Positions 59,156 through 64,000 of a stretch of DNA of 64,000 nt are shown one piece after another. The DNA lies in IMG/VR virus record IMGVR_UViG_3300044641_004197, positions 1 through 64,000 of that record. One strand, 5' to 3'. The notes under the pieces were generated by a model that made no database searches, was not told where the DNA came from, and saw only the letters and a program-made list of their open reading frames with translations. A program made the translations under genes and the position numbers. How positions within the stretch are numbered: the stretch's first letter is position 1; every line of letters begins with the position of its first letter. Source of the DNA: a virus.

Positions 59156-60307
59156 TTAACCTAATGTTACTTGCGGTCTTACAAATTGGTTTATTGCATT
59201 AAATTTAAAGTTCGGAGGATTAATCAAGAATTCATTCTTTTCATTGATTATCATTATTTCAACACCTGCGTTTCTATACTTTTCGTTCAATTGAACAACC
59301 ATTTGTGTTTGAAATATTTCTGATTTAGGATACTTCTTCAAGAATACACTTAACAAAGAATTGACATCTTCAGCAAATGACGTTAATTCTTCAGTGTCTT
59401 GAGTATCTTCTGTTTTTTCAATAGTGGTTTGGTGTTTTCCCGATTGAAGCGCTTTCTTCAAATCATCAAACGAAATCTTAAAGAATACATCTTTATCTAT
59501 ATCATTTGCTTTGAATACGAAACTTTTACCGGCAGTTTTTTCTGATGACAAACTCTTTTGTGATTTTTCGTAAACTACATAGTTACGAAGTTGTTCGATG
59601 AAATCATAAAAAGCATTTAATTTTTTAAGAGTAACAGATGCTTCTGATCCGTCCATTAATGCATCATATGCATTTGACATCTCTTGAATCTTTTCACCGT
59701 CTTTATATTCTTTGGATGTAAATAACTTTTTAAGACCGAATGTTACGTATCTAAAAGAGTTGATAGTGTCTAAGTCAATATTAGTTCCAAATCGAATTGT
59801 ATCTTTTGCCTTCTTAATCTTTTTGATTTCGTATTTCTTTTCACCGATTTGAATATCACCTTTATCGCCGATAATCTTTTTGGAATCAGGCAATAATAAA
59901 TAAAAAGCAAACTCACCCTGACCTATCTGATTCTTTTCATACACAATCAGAGACGGATTTTCTCTCAAGAATTGAAACGTAGCATCTATCGTTTGATTTG
60001 TTTTTCTAAACTCTCTGACATAATTAACCAAAAGTTCCAAATCTTGAGCAGATGGTTGAGTCTTAAAGAAAGACATGTATCTTTTCTTTACATAGTTTAC
60101 GATTTCTTCTGTAGTATCAGGAACAACTGACCCCTCCGCTTCAAAAAGTTCATTTAATCTTTTTCTATCAAACAAAGAAATGTATTTATTTTTAATCAAA
60201 AAAGATTCGAAGTGAAATAAATCTTCGGAATTTTTTATATTAAACTTCAGTCCTCCATCTTTTCTTGATATAAAGTATTCTTGTAGGATATCATCAATTG
60301 TTAACAT
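59156..60307 (-). CDS. Hypothetical protein with PD-(D/E)XK-like core
   Basis: 383 residues. The N-terminal helical part includes YVKKRYMSFFKTQPSAQDLE. Near residues 127-165 it has IGQGEFAFYLLLPDSKKII, then GDKGDIQIGEKKYEIKKIK. A Glu in a helix followed by GDI...EIK is the E-D-ExK spacing of the restriction-nuclease-like fold. The rest is helical. It may be a nuclease or a virion protein using that fold. I do not recognise the family with confidence. Confidence 0.5.
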   Translation of the reverse strand: MLTIDDILQEYFISRKDGGLKFNIKNSEDLFHFESFLIKNKYISLFDRKRLNELFEAEGSVVPDTTEEIVNYVKKRYMSFFKTQPSAQDLELLVNYVREFRKTNQTIDATFQFLRENPSLIVYEKNQIGQGEFAFYLLLPDSKKIIGDKGDIQIGEKKYEIKKIKKAKDTIRFGTNIDLDTINSFRYVTFGLKKLFTSKEYKDGEKIQEMSNAYDALMDGSEASVTLKKLNAFYDFIEQLRNYVVYEKSQKSLSSEKTAGKSFVFKANDIDKDVFFKISFDDLKKALQSGKHQTTIEKTEDTQDTEELTSFAEDVNSLLSVFLKKYPKSEIFQTQMVVQLNEKYRNAGVEIMIINEKNEFLINPPNFKFNAINQFVRPQVTLG

Positions 60308-60348
60308 ATAGTATAAATATATAAATATTTATTGAAATTTTGAATTTC

Positions 60349-61698
60349 TTATATATCAACAAGTTTCATGTCATTATAATTAACACCCATATAACTTTTG
60401 GTAGGAAACTTTCCATTTTCCATCAAAGTCTTTATTTGACCAAAACATTCTTTTTCTTCCAAACAAACGTCAAACAAAATACTATCATACGTATACAATA
60501 TAGCTTTTGTTTGTTTATTGTTTAGATATTGATTTACACTAGCTAATGATTGTATACCAAACTCAGTTTCACTTGCTTGTAGAATATAGTTAAATAACTT
60601 ATTTGGGTTGGGTTCGTATATATGATTTGTGGTGATCTGTCTCTTAAAGATCGGAGTTTCTACATATTGGTATCTATTAAAGAAATCCCATCTATGATCA
60701 ATATATTCATTCATCTTTTTATAATAAGGAATCTCCAACAATTCGTCTGGTATGTTACCATACATACACTGAAAAGTAACATTCTTAGCTGTTTTAATCT
60801 CCTCAGATGTTAATTGTTCTTTTCCGTAATAATACCGTCCAAGATATTCGTAAGCATTTGACGGTAGATTATAATTAATTAACTTTGCTACCAAATGTGG
60901 ATGATACGCACTATAATCAATCATAAATAGAATACCGTCCTTTCCGAATCTACTTATGAAACTACTACGACACCCATTCTCCTTGTTTAAGGCGCTATAG
61001 TTTACATTTCCAAACCGATTGCTAGGTCTACCCGTGGATGTATACATATTATACTGTGTATACACAAATTCATTTATTACCTTAACGTTCTTATCTCCAA
61101 AGTGAGTATTGAAAATGTCTTCGTTAACTTTTAATCCATTCTTTTCTAGAATCTGTAGATTATCCGTTATAATTCCGTTTAAATCATTAAAACTACTGTC
61201 TAGCCTTACATTTCTAACTCGTTTCAATGATTCCACACACATTTGTTCAAATTTCTCCAAATGTTTTGTAATAGGAATAACTTTGTTTATATCACTATAG
61301 TTAGAAAACTTCTGTTTATAGAAATTATGAGATGCGGTATCGTATTCACTATAATCATCTACTTTACCATCAGAGATAAAGAATATGATATTGATGTCAA
61401 ACAGATTTTGAATAGGAAGAATATGACTAAATTTCTTTTTATCAAACACCCACTTTTTACCACTCAGTCGGTTTAAATCATACTTTAACTGTTCAACATC
61501 AAGTTTAAATGATGAATCGTTGTGATTTATGGAAATGACGTTAGTTTTTTGCTTGTGAATATTATACGAGAAAAATAAAGAAGGAATTGATACGCATGGA
61601 TGAAAACGATCATCTACTTGAATTACATCGCAGATTAAATCGTCGTCTCTATTTTCTTTTAGAAAAAGTTTGTATTCGTCACTCGACCGTATGACCAT
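60349..61698 (-). CDS. Family A DNA polymerase-like protein
   Basis: 449 residues. The C-terminal half has the PolA motifs: TSTGRPSNR (220-228), motif A DYSAYHPHLVA (261-271, catalytic Asp), motif B KNVTFQCMYG (305-314, Lys...Phe...Tyr-Gly), the QASETEFGIQ helix, and motif C LYTYDSILFDV (400-411, Asp405, with Tyr for the usual His). The N-terminal 200 residues are a degenerate exonuclease-like region without clear acids. The phage also has a family B replicase, so this may serve repair or lesion bypass. It is shorter than bacterial Pol I. Confidence 0.75.
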   Translation of the reverse strand: MVIRSSDEYKLFLKENRDDDLICDVIQVDDRFHPCVSIPSLFFSYNIHKQKTNVISINHNDSSFKLDVEQLKYDLNRLSGKKWVFDKKKFSHILPIQNLFDINIIFFISDGKVDDYSEYDTASHNFYKQKFSNYSDINKVIPITKHLEKFEQMCVESLKRVRNVRLDSSFNDLNGIITDNLQILEKNGLKVNEDIFNTHFGDKNVKVINEFVYTQYNMYTSTGRPSNRFGNVNYSALNKENGCRSSFISRFGKDGILFMIDYSAYHPHLVAKLINYNLPSNAYEYLGRYYYGKEQLTSEEIKTAKNVTFQCMYGNIPDELLEIPYYKKMNEYIDHRWDFFNRYQYVETPIFKRQITTNHIYEPNPNKLFNYILQASETEFGIQSLASVNQYLNNKQTKAILYTYDSILFDVCLEEKECFGQIKTLMENGKFPTKSYMGVNYNDMKLVDI

Positions 61699-61704
61699 TA
61701 TAAT

Positions 61705-61733
61705 AATCTACAACAGAAACTTTGTTTTGTCAA
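61705..61733 (-). promoter_or_regulatory. Promoter of the family A polymerase-like gene, leaderless spacing
   Basis: Read leftward: TTGACA (61733-61728), a 17-bp spacer, TAGATT (61710-61705), with TG directly before the -10. Six nt follow and then the ATG at 61698, so transcription should begin on the A of the start codon. The -10 is four of six. Confidence 0.55.
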
Positions 61734-61734
61734 C

Positions 61735-62115
61735 TTAACTTGGTTTCCAGTATTCCAGAGGATTTTTTAGAGTAGATTCGATTTCAGGAATATATTTTTT
61801 ATGAATATTGATTTGATTCCGATTATATTCATATACACCTTCTTCAATTTTTATTTTATCTTTAAAAACATCATTTCTCTTTCCTGTCAATTTCCAGTTT
61901 ATTGCAATTTTTATATATATATTTGTTGATATATCGGTATAATTATCACTTGCAACTTCATAAACAATTTTATCGTTTGCTCTTTTTACAAAATATCTAG
62001 TGAAAAAACCACCGTCATAATCGCTTTCCGTTGGTATTACTTTATCATAAACAGGATAACTTGTAATAATCCCGTCATAACTAATATCTCTAGTATTATC
62101 TGGATATTCAATCAT
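61735..62115 (-). CDS. Hypothetical protein, probably virion-associated
   Basis: 126 residues, beta-rich: IEYPDNTRDISYDGIITSYP, GGFFTRYFVKRANDKIVYEV, then INWKLTGKR and a C-terminal LKNPLEYWKPS. It follows the tail-like gene by 5 nt. From memory, similar proteins with an NTRD start and NPLEYW end occur beside baseplate genes in T4-like marine phages. No enzymatic motif. Structural assignment is from neighbourhood. Confidence 0.6.
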   Translation of the reverse strand: MIEYPDNTRDISYDGIITSYPVYDKVIPTESDYDGGFFTRYFVKRANDKIVYEVASDNYTDISTNIYIKIAINWKLTGKRNDVFKDKIKIEEGVYEYNRNQINIHKKYIPEIESTLKNPLEYWKPS

Positions 62116-62120
62116 TTTAT

Positions 62121-64000
62121 TTAGGGAGTGTTTAATTGAAATTGTGAATTCATTGTTGATTGCGTAGTTTGTTGACCTCTTTGAAGATTATAAGACGGTC
62201 TCAAAGACGCTTTTATTCTGGTTTCCCATCCATTTTCATCAAGTGTATGATTTACATCTCTAACTTGAAAAACAACTACATCGTCTGTAAATGGAGGTGG
62301 AAGATTTTGTATTTTAAAGTATTCAAATACACGTATGCCAGCAATCCCCATCAATGTAATTTCAATTTCAACATTTCTAATAGGTGCGCAGTATACGCCT
62401 GGATTTCCAGATTTATCGTTGTCATTTAACATATACACTAAGGCTTCTTTTTCAGGTATATATAAATCCACAATATTGTATTTTGTTCTGTCGATGGTGG
62501 TTTGCATTGTAGTTCCTCTACCACCAGCTCTTTCAGTTTTTGTAGGAAATACCTGCACTCTCATTAATACATAATCTGGATTTCCCGGGTCAAATTTAAC
62601 ATATTTTTGCATTATGTTTAAAAAAGTCAACGTTGTCTCTGAATTACGTGGTTGATTTTTATCCTTATTTATTGGACCCTTTATTTTATCATAATATTGA
62701 TTTTGATTTGAAAAATCAATTAAATTGTTCATTGAAAGAGATTTTTGTCCAAACGATCTATACAATATTTGATTTGCCATTGCATTCGTAAGTGATGTTG
62801 TAAAACTCATCTTTTTTATTATAGATGTATTACTTCCGTATGAAAAAACAAAAACGTTATCCGCATTTTGTTTGTTGGTAGGCAATTTCTGATCAACTAT
62901 TTGTAATCTATTGTATGGCGTAGAAAGATTTGGATCTGTCGTTCTTATTTCCGCAACCTCAAGATTCCAATAATCACATACAGACTCATTCATTTCTTTT
63001 AAAATTAAATCGTATACTTCTTTCATATCAATTGCATCATCATTGATTACAATCGAATCATTTATAAAACTTACATTTATGTATACATTTTTTATTAAAC
63101 CTTCACTATCAAATGAAGTTTTTCCACGTTTATTACTTGTAGATTTTCTACCATAAGCATTTAAAACACCATCTAAATTATTTCTATATACATCAGAATT
63201 ATAAGTGCCTAATAAAGCCAGTGTATTATTAGCATTTGGAGGCAACTCATTAATATTATTAAGAGATATAAAATTTCTCCCCGTCGATTCCGATTTCATA
63301 TACACAGAATCATTTAACCATTGTCCAGTTTTTCGTCTTTGTGTAGGATCTTCAGGAATCTCTTCGTCAAAAAACCGGGTCACGTCATCTGCATTTTGGT
63401 TATAATTTAAAGAACCTTTACCATTAAATTTTGGAGCATCTGGGTTTGGTATCAATATAGTGCGATTGGTAGAAATTAAATTTTTATGATATCCTGCCTT
63501 TGCATTCATTACATCCATCTCAAAGAAATTTTTGAGAAAAGAATTTTCTTTATTTTGATTTTTCAATGAATTCATTATATCCACAAATAATTCAAGTGTA
63601 ATATAATAATCTTTCATTGCGGCTGACTGATCGTTGCCGTTTTGAGATGTCGAATCAGAAGTCTTTTTTGATGGAAACTTGTATATATAAGAAGACAAAT
63701 TTTCTAAATTTTTGCCATATTTGATACTTAAACCACCGAGCAATGTTTTGATATTATCCACCGGTTCATTTACATTTCCAGATCTTCCTTGTAACTGTTG
63801 TTGCGAAGGTAAAAATGGTTCGGCGTCGTTGGGCGTAAAATTCTTTTTCGTCAATGACACAAATATTTGTTGACATTGTGTTTTAAATGGCATTGCAGGA
63901 CTTTCCCTTCCTGATTGTTCTGTTACTGTATTTACAGTCTTTTCGCCACGAACATTGAATCCACTATACAACATCTGTCTAGATTTTATTTCAGTAAAAC
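62121..64000 (-). CDS. Baseplate/tail structural protein (partial at right edge)
   Basis: The frame is open through base 64000: before the Met at 63974 it reads FTEIKSRQ without a stop, so the gene probably begins outside the window. About 626 residues are visible. The protein is Asn/Ser/Gln-rich with long loops, typical of virion proteins. The end has FEYFKIQNLPPPFTDDVVVF, QVRDVNHTLDENGWETRIKA and SLRPSY, like the hub-type F-V...V-H-x-I....W-T-x-I pattern of baseplate proteins. It may be a gp27-like hub relative. Its Met at 63974 is a fallback start. Confidence 0.65.
   Translation of the reverse strand, partial: FTEIKSRQMLYSGFNVRGEKTVNTVTEQSGRESPAMPFKTQCQQIFVSLTKKNFTPNDAEPFLPSQQQLQGRSGNVNEPVDNIKTLLGGLSIKYGKNLENLSSYIYKFPSKKTSDSTSQNGNDQSAAMKDYYITLELFVDIMNSLKNQNKENSFLKNFFEMDVMNAKAGYHKNLISTNRTILIPNPDAPKFNGKGSLNYNQNADDVTRFFDEEIPEDPTQRRKTGQWLNDSVYMKSESTGRNFISLNNINELPPNANNTLALLGTYNSDVYRNNLDGVLNAYGRKSTSNKRGKTSFDSEGLIKNVYINVSFINDSIVINDDAIDMKEVYDLILKEMNESVCDYWNLEVAEIRTTDPNLSTPYNRLQIVDQKLPTNKQNADNVFVFSYGSNTSIIKKMSFTTSLTNAMANQILYRSFGQKSLSMNNLIDFSNQNQYYDKIKGPINKDKNQPRNSETTLTFLNIMQKYVKFDPGNPDYVLMRVQVFPTKTERAGGRGTTMQTTIDRTKYNIVDLYIPEKEALVYMLNDNDKSGNPGVYCAPIRNVEIEITLMGIAGIRVFEYFKIQNLPPPFTDDVVVFQVRDVNHTLDENGWETRIKASLRPSYNLQRGQQTTQSTMNSQFQLNTP

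Noticed and set aside
60312-60327. Two tandem TATAAATA boxes (T4 late promoter consensus), and another at 48737-48744
   Set aside because: They are on the rightward strand, where no gene follows, and such boxes are expected by chance in very A/T-rich gaps. No matching box precedes the leftward late-type genes.
1-64000. tRNA genes, CRISPR arrays, insertion sequences, integrase or attachment sites
   Set aside because: No cloverleaf, regularly spaced repeats, transposase or recombinase was found; all gaps are under 200 bp.

Overview
This window is part of a large, AT-rich genome of a T4-related tailed phage (myovirus). The leftward strand carries a near-complete T4-type replication and nucleotide set: clamp loader large subunit (gp44), sliding clamp (gp45), family B DNA polymerase (gp43), a probable clamp-loader small subunit (gp62), dNMP kinase (gp1), NrdA/NrdB, DnaB-type helicase (gp41), a 5' nuclease (RNase H/FEN type), UvsX and gp32. 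It ends at the right edge with a baseplate/tail-like structural gene. The host cannot be named from the sequence. No tRNA gene, CRISPR array, integrase or transposase was seen, and no gene-free stretch exceeds 300 bases.

Layout. (1) 1-12.9 kb: a mostly leftward run of glycan genes (glycosyltransferases, a nucleotidyltransferase-kinase fusion, HAD phosphatase, aldolase-like protein, cupin isomerase, C-methyltransferase, radical SAM enzyme). (2) 12.9-17.9 kb: clamp loader, clamp and polymerase, leftward. (3) 18-20.1 kb: divergent FecR-like exported protein and Cas4-like nuclease, then two tandem ribbon-helix-helix (RHH) proteins. (4) 20.1-39.6 kb: a rightward glycan operon of about 20 genes with many ATGA overlaps. 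It includes a split glycosyltransferase, dUTPase, GDP-fucose synthase and, behind its own promoter at 30153, a deoxysugar block: an E1-type Fe-S dehydrase, 4,6-dehydratase, pyruvate/TPP enzyme, acetylating acetaldehyde dehydrogenase, 4-hydroxy-2-oxovalerate aldolase and SDR. (5) 39.5-50 kb, leftward: dNMP kinase, gp62-like, small proteins, a UV-damage endonuclease, a MoxR/VWA pair, exported and coiled-coil proteins, and a Mom-like DNA-modification protein. (6) 50-62 kb, leftward: ribonucleotide reductase, helicase, 5' nuclease, recombinase, ssDNA-binding protein, conserved unknowns and a second, family-A-like polymerase. (7) 62-64 kb: structural genes, the last cut by the window edge.

The most striking feature is the glycan cassette, about 32 kb in two arms on either side of the core replication genes. 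It looks able to make and attach unusual sugars, including a 3,6-dideoxy or two-carbon-branched hexose. Whether the product decorates the virion, the phage DNA or the host envelope cannot be told from sequence.

Regulation can be read in places. Several promoters match the sigma70 consensus (TTGACA, 16-17 bp, TATAAT-like). At three genes the predicted start of transcription falls exactly on the A of the ATG, which implies leaderless mRNAs. Hairpins sit at the start regions of clamp-loader, mom-like and small genes, and terminators occur inside two reading frames.
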